Positions 1 to 7,772 are shown, numbered from the stretch's first letter. The stretch: DNA of 12,862 nt from UBA5972 sp964600965 (GCA_964600965.1 CAZRLO010000084.1:1-12862), one strand, 5' to 3'. Translations and numbers: made by a program. Notes: generated by a model not told the origin, from the letters alone.

Positions 1-564
1 TGGTTCCGGAACATAGACGCCGCGATTGGTAATCGCGACCGAATCCGAAAAGATCATCGATGCCGCCGCGTCCTCGCCCCGGAAATCCTTGGGTCTTGGC
101 AGGGTCTCGATGAAGATCGCCATGGAAAGCACGATCCACAGCAGGACCGGCACGTTGCGGAAGCCCTCGACGTAGAAGGTCATCAGTTTGGCGACGACCC
201 AGTTTTTCGAAAGACGAAGCACGCCGACGGTAACCCCGATCACCGTGGCGGTGATACATCCCAAAACAGCAACGACAAGGGTATTCAGAACCCCGAGAAA
301 GGATGCCCGCAGATGGGTGTCGCGGCTGGTATATTCCAGCAGGCGCTGGTTGATGTCGTAACTTGCAGGGTCGCCCAGAAATCCGAAACCCAGCTTGAGA
401 CCCAGGTCTTCCAGATTTTGCGCGGTATTGTTGATGATCCAGCCAAAGGCGGTCAAAACGCCGATCAGCGCCACAATCTGGATAGTCATGGAACGATACC
501 GGGTATCGTAGATCAGCATGCCCAGCCGAAAACCCGGTTTCGGCGTGTCGGTCGTAGCAGTCAT
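1..564 (-). CDS. bztB: Amino-acid ABC transporter permease, N-terminal 188 residues (BztB/AapQ type), runs off the window
   Basis: Inner-membrane permease subunit of a polar amino-acid (glutamate/glutamine/aspartate/asparagine type) ABC importer. The visible 188 residues hold a first membrane helix near residues 27-45 (MTIQIVALIAFGVLTAFGW), a periplasmic stretch of about 50 residues, then further hydrophobic helices from about residue 90. The stretch YVEGFRNVPVLLW (near 150-162) matches the conserved E-x-FR-x-x-P-L segment of amino-acid permeases. The ATG at 564 has a G-run (GGGGGG) about nine bases upstream. It follows the binding-protein gene by 150 bp, as in the known order bztA-bztB-bztC-bztD (aapJQMP). 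The long loop after the first helix is typical of BztB/AapQ rather than short HisQ-type permeases. The C-terminal half, including the ATPase-contacting loop, is outside the window. Substrate is inferred from family resemblance only. Confidence 0.88.
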   Translation of the reverse strand, partial: MTATTDTPKPGFRLGMLIYDTRYRSMTIQIVALIGVLTAFGWIINNTAQNLEDLGLKLGFGFLGDPASYDINQRLLEYTSRDTHLRASFLGVLNTLVVAVLGCITATVIGVTVGVLRLSKNWVVAKLMTFYVEGFRNVPVLLWIVLSMAIFIETLPRPKDFRGEDAAASMIFSDSVAITNRGVYVPEP

Positions 565-669
565 ATAACTGTGCCCCCCTGCGAATCCCCGGACTTTCGA
601 GTCATGGCCCGGGCATGTTCATGCCAGAACTAACACAAGTTTGCAGGAATTTTCGTTTTTTTCACAGAT

Positions 670-699
670 ATGAAAAGGGCGCGACCTTGGCCGCGCCCT
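670..699 (-). terminator. Intercistronic hairpin with T-run between bztA and bztB
   Basis: Downstream of the bztA stop, in minus-strand sense, AGGGCGCG pairs perfectly with CGCGCCCT. Three more pairs (one G-T) extend the stem to 11 bp with a tiny loop, and TTTT follows. This is a good intrinsic-terminator shape. Because the permease gene follows on the same strand, I infer partial termination or protection of the bztA mRNA 3' end, giving more binding protein than permease. This is common for ABC importer operons. Confidence 0.7.
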
Positions 700-714
700 G
701 ATAGTGTCAGCCGA

Positions 715-1728
715 TCAACGGAACGGCGGCGAATAGATCAGACCACCGTCCGTCCATTTCGCGTTCAGACCGCGTGCAAGGCCAATGGCCGTTGCTTCGC
801 CGATGTTACGCTCGAAGATTTCGCCGTAGTTACCACCGGCCAAAGCGCGCTGTGCCCACTCTTTGTCAAGGCCCAGCATGCCGCCAAGGTCACCCTCGGT
901 ACCCATCATGCGGTTGATTTCCGGGTTGTTGGTCCCTTTGGCCATTTCAGCCAGATTGGCCGAAGTGATGCCCAGCTCTTCAGCCGAGATCAGCGCGTTC
1001 AGAGTCCAGCGAACAACGTCGCCCCACTGGTTGTCGCCATGACGTACAAGCGGGCCAAGCGGCTCTTTCGAGATGATTTCCGGCAGCACGACATGTGCCG
1101 ACGGGTCTTCAAACGAAGCACGCGTCGCGGCAAGACCGGAAGCATCCGTCGTGTAAACGTCACAAGCGCCAGCAAGGTACTGCTGCTGAGCTTCGGCGTT
1201 GGTTTCGATCGGCACGGGCTCGTAGCTGATGTTGTTGGAGCGGAAGAAATCCGCAAGGTTCAGCTCGGTCGTTGTACCGGTTTGGATGCAGACGGTTGCG
1301 CCGTCCAGATCTTTGGCCGACGAAACGCCCAGTTCTTTGGGAACCATGAAGCCTTGGCCGTCATAGTAGTTGACGCCAACAAATTCAAACTTCAGGTCAA
1401 CGTCGCGGCTGAAGGTCCAGGTGGTGTTCCGGGCCAGCATGTCGACTTCACCCGATGCCAGCGCGGTAAAACGGGTTTTACCTGTGGTCGGTGTGAATTT
1501 TACGGCTTGCGGGTCTCCCAAAACCGCAGCAGCGACAGCGCGACATACACTTACGTCAAAGCCATCCCAGTTGCCGTTTGCGTCCGGGGCGGCAAAGCCC
1601 ACAAGACCGGTTGAAACACCACATTGAAGGAAGCCCTTAGCCTGGACGTCTTCCATGGTTCCGGCAGCAGCCAGACCGGCAGCAAAGCTTGCCGCGGTCA
1701 GTGTGCCTAAGAATATTGATTTTTTCAT
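715..1728 (-). CDS. bztA: Periplasmic amino-acid-binding protein of ABC transporter (BztA/AapJ type)
   Basis: 337-residue solute-binding protein that captures polar amino acids in the periplasm and delivers them to the BztBC/AapQM permease. Residues 1-22 are a signal peptide (MKKSIFLGTLTAASFAAGLAAAG, cleavage probably near 20-22). The mature part begins with the family block KGFLQCGVSTGLVGFAAPD. It continues with GFDVSVCRAVAAAVLGD, the ligand-site region TRFTALASGEVDMLARNTTWTFSRD, and GATVCIQTGTTTELNLADFF. I chose the ATG at 1728 because GGAAGAGG lies just upstream and the signal peptide follows directly. An in-frame extension to a TTG at 1842 would bury the signal peptide and is rejected. 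Length and the AapJ/BztA-type insertions fit the roughly 340-residue family rather than the 260-residue HisJ type. It is first in its operon and has its own structured leader. Confidence 0.93.
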   Translation of the reverse strand: MKKSIFLGTLTAASFAAGLAAAGTMEDVQAKGFLQCGVSTGLVGFAAPDANGNWDGFDVSVCRAVAAAVLGDPQAVKFTPTTGKTRFTALASGEVDMLARNTTWTFSRDVDLKFEFVGVNYYDGQGFMVPKELGVSSAKDLDGATVCIQTGTTTELNLADFFRSNNISYEPVPIETNAEAQQQYLAGACDVYTTDASGLAATRASFEDPSAHVVLPEIISKEPLGPLVRHGDNQWGDVVRWTLNALISAEELGITSANLAEMAKGTNNPEINRMMGTEGDLGGMLGLDKEWAQRALAGGNYGEIFERNIGEATAIGLARGLNAKWTDGGLIYSPPFR

Positions 1729-1861
1729 TTGTACCTCTTCCTGATGGTCCGCCGTGCAGACGGCGGGTCTCCGACCATTGTAGCCAGAATCGATATTTGC
1801 CTGAGAAACGAGTGCTTTCTCAGCGCGCGTGAGTTTTTTCAAATCTTAACCTTCAGGTCAA
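1729..1861 (-). promoter_or_regulatory. bztA promoter candidate and leader with two hairpins
   Basis: The best -35 candidate is TTGACC (1861-1856), with only a weak AT-rich -10 about 17 bp on. An alternative is TTGTCC (1869-1864) followed by AGATTT. The leader has two perfect hairpins. One is CTGAGAAA/TTTCTCAG (1801-1823, 7-nt loop). The other is CCGCCGT/ACGGCGG (1749-1766, 4-nt loop), which ends about 10 bases before the GGAAGAGG ribosome-binding site. The promoter call is tentative; the hairpins are directly visible. No riboswitch class was recognised. Confidence 0.45.
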
Positions 1862-1877
1862 GGGGACAATTCGACCC

Positions 1878-1891
1878 TTACCCAAGGGTAA
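1878..1891. promoter_or_regulatory. 14-bp perfect palindrome, operator-like, upstream of bztA
   Basis: TTACCCAAGGGTAA reads the same on both strands. It sits 17 bp upstream of the TTGACC -35 candidate of bztA, a position where an activator could bind. The regulator is unknown. The rest of the intergenic stretch up to 1981 is AT-rich and shows no clear terminator for the upstream ATP12 gene. Confidence 0.4.
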
Positions 1892-1981
1892 ACCGAACTC
1901 GCGCTATGCGGGAATACTAGCCCACAACATGTTGATGTTAGGCATGAATTTACCACTATTGTTCAGACAAAATTCGGGAAT

Positions 1982-2710
1982 TCACGCGCGGTCGTTCACC
2001 TTGTCCGGAGTCAGCCGGAAAAATTTCAACGCATCCGCAAAATCCTGTTTCCGGTGCGCGGCTCTTTCCGCGGCTTCGGCGTCATTTCCCCACTCTTCGA
2101 CCTGCCATGATTCGTCGACCTGTGCGCGGTCCCATAGGTCTTGGTCGGGGAACGCTTTTCGGGCAGCCGCCAGCCCGATGACCAGCGAACCCGTCATGGT
2201 TACAAGGTCGTGAAAACCGGTCAGCGGAAACGGCGAAAACGCCCGCACCGCGCTGGCAAGTCGCGCAATATCGTCCGGTCGCTGTGCCACGTGAACCACG
2301 CCGGTGGTGACGACGAGATCCGCACCAAATTCCTGCCTTGCCCATGCCAGCAGCGGTCCCCACGCCGCTTCCTGCCGGTCCGCCAGTTTCCGCGGATACG
2401 CGGCGCGATAACACAGCAGATCGCTGGCGCCGTACTCTGCCAGCATGTCGGTAACCTCGGACTGCTGTGGCGTCACCTTGTCCACCGCCGCGTTGGCGCG
2501 ACGGGTCATTGGCATGGTCGCGGGATCGATGTTGTCGTGCTGCGCCCGCCATTCCGCCGCCACCGCGTTGGCCAGTGCCTCGTTCGGAAGGCACAGGTCG
2601 GTTTTCGCGGGCGTGGTCAGCGTCCTGCCGTCCAGACATACCTTAAAGACATCGCCAGAGGTCCGAACCGAAACGTCTTTCCAGAATCTTCTTGCGGGCT
2701 GCAAAGTCAT
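1982..2710 (-). CDS. ATP12-family F1-ATP synthase assembly chaperone
   Basis: 242-residue protein of the ATP12 family, which in mitochondria binds the free F1 alpha subunit and aids F1 assembly; alphaproteobacteria carry the ancestral form. It opens with RRFWKDVSV and the family signature VCLDGRTLTTPAKTDLCLPNEALANAVAAEW, then DPATMPMTRRANAAVD. The middle block DLLCYRAAYPRKLADRQEAAWGPLLAW is also family-like, as is the C-terminal LTGFHDLVTMTGSLVIGLA followed by the acidic, Trp-rich VDESWQVEEWG. Length is normal for bacterial members. The ATG at 2710 lies 11 bp after the stop of the pseudouridine synthase gene, so the two are almost certainly co-transcribed. The assembly role in this organism is inferred from the family. 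Confidence 0.9.
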   Translation of the reverse strand: MTLQPARRFWKDVSVRTSGDVFKVCLDGRTLTTPAKTDLCLPNEALANAVAAEWRAQHDNIDPATMPMTRRANAAVDKVTPQQSEVTDMLAEYGASDLLCYRAAYPRKLADRQEAAWGPLLAWARQEFGADLVVTTGVVHVAQRPDDIARLASAVRAFSPFPLTGFHDLVTMTGSLVIGLAAARKAFPDQDLWDRAQVDESWQVEEWGNDAEAAERAAHRKQDFADALKFFRLTPDKVNDRA

Positions 2711-2721
2711 CGCGTCGACCG

Positions 2722-3771
2722 TTACCCGTCCATTTCAAACGGATCAACGGGTGCCCATTTCGACTGCCAGGCGAATACATCCCAGGTTTTTTGCATGTGG
2801 GCGGGCAGCGGCGCGGTCAGGTGCAGCGTTGCCCCTGTCACCGGATGCGTCAGATGCAGCGACCGCGCGTGAAGATGCAGCTTGCGACTGATATCGCCGC
2901 CCATTCCGGCCCCCCAGCCATCGCCGTCGTTGGTCTGGCGGCTGGTGCCGTATTTGCCGTCGCCGATGACCGGATGGCCGATCTCTGCCATATGCGCCCT
3001 AAGCTGATGGGTTCGCCCGGTCACCGGCACCAGCGCCACCCATGCGGCGCGTTTTCCGACATCTTCGAGCACCGAAAAATCGGTCGTGGCGTGTTTCGCC
3101 CCGTCATGTGCGGACACCGCGTCGGGGTGCAGGCAGATCATTTTCTCGCCAGCGCCATGTGGGCCATGACCCGGTGCCTTGACCAGCCCGAATCGGATGG
3201 TGCCCATTTTCGGATGCGGGCAACCGGCCACCGCCGCCCAATAGATCTTGCGCGTGGTTCGCGCCTGAAACGCCCTGGCCAATGCCGCCGCCACCTTGCC
3301 GGTTCGCGCCAGCAGCAGAACCCCGGACGTATCCTTGTCCAGTCGGTGAACCAGCCTCGGTTTCTGGTCCATCCCGAACTTCAACGCTTCGCTCAGCCCG
3401 TCGACATGGCGCAGATGCCCAGAGCCTCCCTGCACCGGCAATCCCGCCGGCTTGTTCAGTGCGATGATGTGATCGTCACGATAAATCACCGCCGCGCGGA
3501 TCAATTCCGTGTCGCCGGCGGATATCTCGGAAACCGGAATCTCTCGCGCCGGTTCGGCGGCCTGATCGGGCAGGGGCGGAATTCGCACCTGCTGCCCGCT
3601 CGCCAATCGGGACGAGGCCCGGATGCGCCCGCCATCCACCCTGATTTCACCCTTGCGGCACAGTTTTTCGAGCCGGCCCTGGCTGATCTGCGGAAACCGG
3701 CGGCGGAACCAGCGGTCGAACCGCTGGGTATCCTCGTCGCCAGTGACGGTGATCATCTGCACGCGGCTCAT
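2722..3771 (-). CDS. rluC: RluA-family 23S rRNA pseudouridine synthase with S4 domain (RluC-like)
   Basis: 349-residue enzyme that isomerises uridine to pseudouridine in ribosomal RNA. An S4-type RNA-binding domain covers about residues 17-68 (ISQGRLEKLCRKGEIRVDGGRIRASSRL). The catalytic domain has the entry motif VIYRDDHIIALNKPAGLPVQ (95-114) and the signature HRLDKDTSG (142-150) with catalytic Asp145. The late motif TGRTHQLRAHMAEIGHPVIGD completes the family pattern. S4 plus catalytic-domain layout and length fit RluC/RluD; the exact target uridines cannot be read from sequence, so the symbol is provisional. I chose the ATG at 3771 because it forms an ATGA overlap with the crcB stop, indicating translational coupling. 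A longer in-frame reading upstream runs through crcB in a wrong frame and is discarded. Confidence 0.9.
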   Translation of the reverse strand: MSRVQMITVTGDEDTQRFDRWFRRRFPQISQGRLEKLCRKGEIRVDGGRIRASSRLASGQQVRIPPLPDQAAEPAREIPVSEISAGDTELIRAAVIYRDDHIIALNKPAGLPVQGGSGHLRHVDGLSEALKFGMDQKPRLVHRLDKDTSGVLLLARTGKVAAALARAFQARTTRKIYWAAVAGCPHPKMGTIRFGLVKAPGHGPHGAGEKMICLHPDAVSAHDGAKHATTDFSVLEDVGKRAAWVALVPVTGRTHQLRAHMAEIGHPVIGDGKYGTSRQTNDGDGWGAGMGGDISRKLHLHARSLHLTHPVTGATLHLTAPLPAHMQKTWDVFAWQSKWAPVDPFEMDG

Positions 3772-4148
3772 GCCAGCACCATGCGCATCGCCCAGACTCC
3801 GGCGAACAGTCCGCCAAGCGACAACCCGACCGACAAAAGCACATAGCCCGCCGCCAGCCCGGTTTGCCCACGTTCCAACAGGGTCCAGGTTTCCAGCGAA
3901 AACGCCGAAAACGTCGTGTACCCGCCCAGAAACCCGGTGATCAGCAGCGGGTTCAGATGGGTCAGCCCGCGCTGGCCGAAGAAAACCACCAACGCCCCCA
4001 TGATCGTCGAGCCCAGAATATTGGCGACAAGCACCCCCATCGGCAACGCCCCGAATCCGACCAGACGCACCACCGCGATCCCGGTCAGAAACCGGGCCGA
4101 GGCACCGACCGCACCGCCGGCGGCAACCTGCAAAAGTGTCCAGATCAT
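3768..4148 (-). CDS. crcB: Fluoride ion channel CrcB/Fluc
   Basis: 126-residue four-helix membrane protein that exports fluoride as a dual-topology dimer. Diagnostic motifs are GGAVGASARFLTG at the N terminus, NILGSTIMGAL in helix 2 with the conserved Asn, and GFLGGYTTFSAFSLE in helix 3. The last contains the Phe-box phenylalanines and the Gly/Thr residues of the central sodium site. Length is typical. The ATG at 4148 has a modest GGAAA ribosome-binding site. It overlaps rluC by 4 bp and follows rarA by 64 bp, so it sits inside a housekeeping operon. I found no fluoride riboswitch signature in the upstream gap, so fluoride-dependent control is not supported. Confidence 0.94.
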   Translation of the reverse strand: MIWTLLQVAAGGAVGASARFLTGIAVVRLVGFGALPMGVLVANILGSTIMGALVVFFGQRGLTHLNPLLITGFLGGYTTFSAFSLETWTLLERGQTGLAAGYVLLSVGLSLGGLFAGVWAMRMVLA

Positions 4149-4177
4149 GGTTGTTTCCGTTTGTTTCCCGGCGAAAG

Positions 4178-4198
4178 CAAAGGCCCCAGCCGCCTTTG
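4178..4198 (-). terminator. Hairpin between rarA and crcB (weak terminator or mRNA-processing element)
   Basis: In minus-strand sense, CAAAGGC pairs perfectly with GCCTTTG around a 7-nt loop, followed by CTTTC. It begins 14 bp after the rarA stop. The T-run is too short for confident termination, so it may only partly separate rarA from crcB or protect the 3' end of the rarA message. Confidence 0.4.
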
Positions 4199-4212
4199 AA
4201 TGTCAAGAGAGG

Positions 4213-5544
4213 TCACGCCTGTTCGCCACCCCGCCTGGCACGCAGCCGCACGAAATGATCCAGTCGTTTTTTCAACTCGCGCTCGTGCCCGCGCTCTTTG
4301 GGCAGGTAATAAACGCCGCGCGTCATGCCCTCGGGGAAATAGTTCTGTCCGGAAAAACTGTCATCCGCATCGTGATCATAAAGATAACCCGCACCGTAGC
4401 CCTGATCCTTCATCATGCGCGTTGGCGCATTCAGAGCGTGCTTGGGCGGGGGCTCCGATCCGGTTTGCCGGGCCGCCTTCATCGCCGCACCGAACCCGGC
4501 ATAGGCCGCATTGGATTTCGGCGCCAGCGCCAGATAGATCACCGCCTGCGCAATCGCAAGTTCGCCTTCGGGACTGCCAAGCCTTTCGTAGGTCTGCCAG
4601 CCTTCCAGACAAATGCGCTGTGCGTCCGGATCGGCCAGCCCGATATCCTCGACCGCCATCCGGGTAATCCGGCGGGCCAGATATCGCGGGTCCTCGCCGC
4701 CTGTCAGCATCCGCGCCAGCCAGTACAGCGCCGCGTCCGGGTCCGATCCGCGAACCGATTTGTGCAGCGCGCTGATCAGGTTGAAATGCGCGTCGCCGGA
4801 TTTATCGAAATTGGGTGCGCGCCGGGTCAGGCGGCGTTTGATGTCGTCGGTACTCAACGCCGAATCCGCTTGCCACGCGAATACCTGTTCCAGAAGGTTG
4901 AGCAATGCCCGCCCGTCCCCGTCGGCCATTTCCAACAGTGCCGCGCGCGCATCGCCGGTCAGGGGCGCGGGCGTGCCCAGCTCGGTTTCCGCCCGCTGCG
5001 CAAGCTGTTCCAATTCCCCGATCGACAGCCGGTTCAGGACCAGGACCTGCGCCCGCGACAACAGCGCCGAGTTCAGTTCAAACGACGGGTTTTCCGTGGT
5101 CGCGCCCACAAGAACGATGGTGCCGTCCTCCATATGCGGCAGAAACCCATCCTGCTGCGCCTTGTTGAACCGATGCACTTCGTCCACGAACAACAACGTT
5201 CCGCGCCCGTTGCCGCGCCGCAATTTCGCCGCCTCGAACACCTTTCGAAGCTCGGCGATCCCCGTGAATATCGCGCTGATCTGAACGAATGCCAGATCGG
5301 TCTCGGCCGCCAGCAACCGCGCGATGGTGGTCTTGCCAACACCCGGCGGCCCCCAGAACACGATGCTGGAAAGCGACCCGGCCTCAAGCATCGCCGCCAG
5401 CGGCGCGTCCGGGCCCAACAGGTGCTGCTGGCCGATCACCGCGCCAAGCGTTGCCGGGCGCAACCGGTCGGCAAGCGGGCGCGGCGCGGCAGCCTTGGCC
5501 GTTTCATCGGCCGCGGGTTGGGGCTGGTCGAACAAATCGGTCAT
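4213..5544 (-). CDS. rarA: Replication-associated recombination protein A (RarA/MgsA), AAA+ ATPase
   Basis: 443-residue AAA+ ATPase of the RarA/Mgs1/WRNIP1 family, related to clamp-loader subunits and acting at stalled replication forks. With the start used here, the Walker A motif GPPGVGKT is at 65-72 and Walker B LLFVDEVH ends at 124. Sensor 1 GATTENPSF is at 148-156 and the arginine-finger region LLSRAQV is near 162-168. The C-terminal part has the tetramerisation-domain hallmarks SVRGSDPDAALYWLARML and YLPKERG. Start choice: MTDLFDQ matches the usual family N terminus. ATG codons at 5544 and 5550 (adding Met-Pro) are both possible, neither with a strong ribosome-binding site, and a TTG at 5577 is less likely. 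It lies 49 bp after the HtrA gene on the same strand. Confidence 0.93.
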   Translation of the reverse strand: MTDLFDQPQPAADETAKAAAPRPLADRLRPATLGAVIGQQHLLGPDAPLAAMLEAGSLSSIVFWGPPGVGKTTIARLLAAETDLAFVQISAIFTGIAELRKVFEAAKLRRGNGRGTLLFVDEVHRFNKAQQDGFLPHMEDGTIVLVGATTENPSFELNSALLSRAQVLVLNRLSIGELEQLAQRAETELGTPAPLTGDARAALLEMADGDGRALLNLLEQVFAWQADSALSTDDIKRRLTRRAPNFDKSGDAHFNLISALHKSVRGSDPDAALYWLARMLTGGEDPRYLARRITRMAVEDIGLADPDAQRICLEGWQTYERLGSPEGELAIAQAVIYLALAPKSNAAYAGFGAAMKAARQTGSEPPPKHALNAPTRMMKDQGYGAGYLYDHDADDSFSGQNYFPEGMTRGVYYLPKERGHERELKKRLDHFVRLRARRGGEQA

Positions 5545-5593
5545 CGGCATGGCCGGGCCCGCGCGGGTGCGCGCCAAGGCAGCGCCGCCGCGT

Positions 5594-6979
5594 TCATCCG
5601 TTCAACCGGATGACAAGCGATTTGCCGCCGCGTTCAATGGTCAGGTTCCAGCGCCCCGGTCTGGTTGCAGCCGCCTTGAGCGCATCGGCGACCTTGTGGA
5701 TTTCGTGCGCATTCACGCGCCGCAGGATGTCACCGGGCCGAAAGCCGACCCGCGCGGCCACCCCTTCGGCGCCGGTCACCACCACGCCGTTCGCAGAAAG
5801 AGGCAGGCCGCTTTCCGCGATCACCGCCGGGTTGATCTGCGAAAGCGTCAGGCCCTTGAATGGCCCGCGCGTTGTGATCGTCGCGGTAGCGCGCGCGGGA
5901 ATTTCAGGCGCGGGAATCATCCCGACGGCCAGCAATTTCGGATGGCCATCGCGCAAAACCCGGATTTCAGCCGTGCCGCCAACCCCCAGAACGGACATGC
6001 GATACAACATTTCGGCAGGGCCGTTCACCGGGTTGCCGTTCAGCGATGTGATCACCTCGCCCGGCACGATTCCCGCAGCAGCGAACGGGCTGTCGGCGTG
6101 CATTTCCACCACCACCATGCCCTCGGGCCGGTCGAGTTCCAGACTTTCGGCGATTGCCGCATCCACGATCTGTCCGACGATACCGGCCCACGGGCGCTTG
6201 AACACCGATGCACCGGCCCGCGCCTGACGCAGAAAGCTGGCCACCAGATCCGAGGGGATGGCAAACCCGATACCGTTGGATCCGCCGGACCGCGTCAGGA
6301 TCGATGTATTGATCCCCACCAATGCCCCGGTCATGTCGACCAGCGCCCCGCCAGAGTTTCCGGGATTGATCGGGGCGTCGGTCTGAACGAAATAGGCGCG
6401 CGCATTGCCGACGGCCCCGCCAGAGCGCGCAAGCCCGGAAATGATGCCGCTGGAAACCGTCTGCCCGACGCCGAACGGATTGCCGATCGCCAGCACCAGA
6501 TCACCGACCGCCACCTCGCCGGACGGACGCAACACAATCGCGGGCAGGTCATCAACGCCCGCGATGCGCAATACCGCCAGATCACTTTGCTCGTCGGCCA
6601 GCAAGACCTCGGCGTCGAATTCACGCCGGTCGTTCAACACCACGCGGATGTCTGTGGCCCCGCCGACGACATGGAAATTCGACACGATCAACCCGTCGGC
6701 GGAAAGAATGACACCGGAACCCAACGAATTCTGAACCCGGGGTGCCGGGTTGCCGAAATTCTTGAAGAACTCGGAAAAGAACGGATCGTTCGCAAACGGA
6801 TTGACGCGCGCCTCGACAATGCGCTTGGCGTAAATGTTCACGACCGACGGCGCCGATTGCCGGACCACCGGTGCAAAGCTGAGCGAGACTTCGAGAGCGG
6901 TTGCCGGAATTTTTGTCTCGGCCCATGCCGGGTTGGCAACGGCCAGCATCACGGCGGCGGCGGCGATGAATTTTTGCAT
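5594..6979 (-). CDS. htrA: Periplasmic HtrA/Do-family serine protease with two PDZ domains (DegP/DegQ type)
   Basis: 461-residue secreted protease that degrades or chaperones misfolded envelope proteins. Residues 1-20 are a signal peptide ending in AWA before E21. The trypsin-like domain carries the catalytic triad His103 (SNFHVVGG), Asp133 (QSDLAVLRI) and Ser209 (NPGNSGGAL). PDZ1 spans about 268-352 (EGMVVVEMHADSPFAAAGIVPGEVI) and PDZ2 about 372-459 (NGVVVTGAEGVAARVGFRPGDIL). The ATG at 6979 is chosen because the signal peptide begins there; a TTG two codons upstream is the alternative. The segment between residues 58 and 82 is rich in Phe and Asn, like the LA loop of Do proteases. It heads the rarA-crcB-rluC-ATP12 run and has its own promoter candidate. 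DegP and DegQ cannot be separated from sequence alone. Confidence 0.94.
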   Translation of the reverse strand: MQKFIAAAAVMLAVANPAWAETKIPATALEVSLSFAPVVRQSAPSVVNIYAKRIVEARVNPFANDPFFSEFFKNFGNPAPRVQNSLGSGVILSADGLIVSNFHVVGGATDIRVVLNDRREFDAEVLLADEQSDLAVLRIAGVDDLPAIVLRPSGEVAVGDLVLAIGNPFGVGQTVSSGIISGLARSGGAVGNARAYFVQTDAPINPGNSGGALVDMTGALVGINTSILTRSGGSNGIGFAIPSDLVASFLRQARAGASVFKRPWAGIVGQIVDAAIAESLELDRPEGMVVVEMHADSPFAAAGIVPGEVITSLNGNPVNGPAEMLYRMSVLGVGGTAEIRVLRDGHPKLLAVGMIPAPEIPARATATITTRGPFKGLTLSQINPAVIAESGLPLSANGVVVTGAEGVAARVGFRPGDILRRVNAHEIHKVADALKAAATRPGRWNLTIERGGKSLVIRLNG

Positions 6980-7014
6980 TGGCAAATTCCGGTGTGATCC
7001 GATTTGGCAGGATC

Positions 7015-7044
7015 AGATTACCGCGCGCAAAGGGGTAACTTCAA
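7015..7044 (-). promoter_or_regulatory. Candidate sigma-70 promoter of the htrA gene
   Basis: TTGAAG (7044-7039) and TAATCT (7020-7015) are separated by 18 bp, 35 bp before the htrA ATG. This is a reasonable housekeeping promoter and would make htrA the first gene of its transcript. No clear heat-shock or envelope-stress promoter consensus was seen. Confidence 0.45.
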
Positions 7045-7082
7045 CCGGGGTTTGCCACGGTCGGGCGGACCTTGGGCGGGCC

Positions 7083-7110
7083 TCCCCGGCCCCGTGGTCG
7101 GGGCGGGGGA
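7083..7110 (-). terminator. GC-rich hairpin downstream of luxI
   Basis: GCCCCG pairs with CGGGGC around the tetraloop ACCA (minus-strand sense). Beyond one mismatch, five more pairs extend the stem to about 11 bp. It begins 27 bp past the luxI stop and ends well before the htrA promoter. There is no T-run, so it is either a weak terminator or an mRNA 3'-end stabiliser of the luxR-luxI transcript. Confidence 0.5.
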
Positions 7111-7136
7111 GAATGCGCCTTATCCACGCATCGCAA

Positions 7137-7724
7137 TCAGTGCAGGTTCGCGGCCAGGTGCATCAGCGCCACCTGGGTTTTCCACCCGTCGATTTCCATC
7201 GTCGGCCCTGCGGCTTCGGCATCCAGACCCAATCGCGCGATCCAGCGCGACCAGACAGCAGGCACCAGCCCCAGTATCTGGGTGGCACCCAGCGACCGCG
7301 CAGCGGATATCAGCTCGCGCATCAGATCCGCCTGCACCCGCATCCGCATCTTGGCCGGCACCTTGTGCGAAACGAAAACCCGGCTCGATTCCCAGATATG
7401 CTGGGCAACCGGTGCTTCGAAATTCAGCAGGCCCGCCGGAATTTCGTCGAGCAGACCCAACTGCGCGTCCCGGATCATATACGAATATATGCCGCAGCGC
7501 GCGGTTGTCGGCGTAAGGCGGATGCCCGCCAGGATTTCGCCGAACTCGTGCACCGCGATCCAGCGGCTGGCGGGGGTGTCGTACTGATCGTACTCCATCC
7601 CGTCGGCCTCGGGCAGATCCCAGTTTCTTTGCACGATAAAGGACTGTTTGCGCGCCCTCAACAGGTTGGCAAATAATTCTCCGTGAACGTGCATATTGTC
7701 AAATGATAGTGTCGTCGTCTCCAT
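7137..7724 (-). CDS. luxI: LuxI-family acyl-homoserine-lactone synthase
   Basis: 195-residue autoinducer synthase that joins an acyl group to S-adenosylmethionine to make a homoserine-lactone signal. The N-terminal invariant residues line up: Arg25, Phe29, Trp35, Glu44, Asp46, Asp49 and Arg69. Glu112 and Arg115 (WESSRVFV) occupy the position of the conserved E-x-x-R pair. The SAM-side region is well conserved, whereas the C-terminal acyl-pocket region is divergent, so the acyl chain cannot be predicted. The ATG at 7724 has a GGGGG run eight bases upstream as a possible ribosome-binding site; Met11 at 7694 lacks one. It follows luxR by 57 bp on the same strand, the usual cognate-pair arrangement, and the two are probably co-transcribed. 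Confidence 0.92.
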   Translation of the reverse strand: METTTLSFDNMHVHGELFANLLRARKQSFIVQRNWDLPEADGMEYDQYDTPASRWIAVHEFGEILAGIRLTPTTARCGIYSYMIRDAQLGLLDEIPAGLLNFEAPVAQHIWESSRVFVSHKVPAKMRMRVQADLMRELISAARSLGATQILGLVPAVWSRWIARLGLDAEAAGPTMEIDGWKTQVALMHLAANLH

Positions 7725-7732
7725 TTGTAGAG

Positions 7733-7772
7733 CCCCCAGCTTGGTTGAAAGATATTGGTCCCTGCTGGTGGG
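7733..7772 (-). promoter_or_regulatory. luxR-luxI intergenic inverted repeat covering the luxI ribosome-binding site
   Basis: In the transcript, CCACCAGC (from 7771) can pair with GCTGGGGG (7740-7733), with CCAGC/GCTGG as a 5-bp perfect core and a 23-nt loop. The 3' arm contains the G-run that would serve as the luxI ribosome-binding site. The same spacer has a short operator-like repeat, TCCC-N7-GGGA (7759-7773). Either could tune luxI relative to luxR; neither is proven. Confidence 0.3.

Noticed and set aside
1729..1842. In-frame N-terminal extension of the BztA binding protein to a TTG
   Set aside because: It would place 38 residues before a clear signal peptide, runs through leader hairpins, and ignores the strong ribosome-binding site before the ATG at 1728.
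1925..1934. 10-bp palindrome CAACATGTTG upstream of bztA
   Set aside because: It is short, far from the promoter candidates and likely by chance in an AT-richer spacer.
2711..2721. Absence of a HAD-type hydrolase gene between the pseudouridine synthase and the ATP12 gene
   Set aside because: I recall such a gene at this place in some Rhodobacteraceae, but I cannot verify how common it is, and the 11-bp junction shows no remnant, so I make no claim of a deletion.
4149..4212. Possible fluoride riboswitch upstream of crcB
   Set aside because: The gap is only 64 bp, holds a simple 7-bp hairpin, and lacks the conserved loops and pseudoknot pattern of the fluoride (crcB) motif.
3916..5613. Long plus-strand open frame opposite rarA and crcB
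   Set aside because: It is rich in Arg, Gln, Pro and His with no domain logic, and lies entirely opposite well-identified genes. This is a typical shadow frame in GC-rich DNA.
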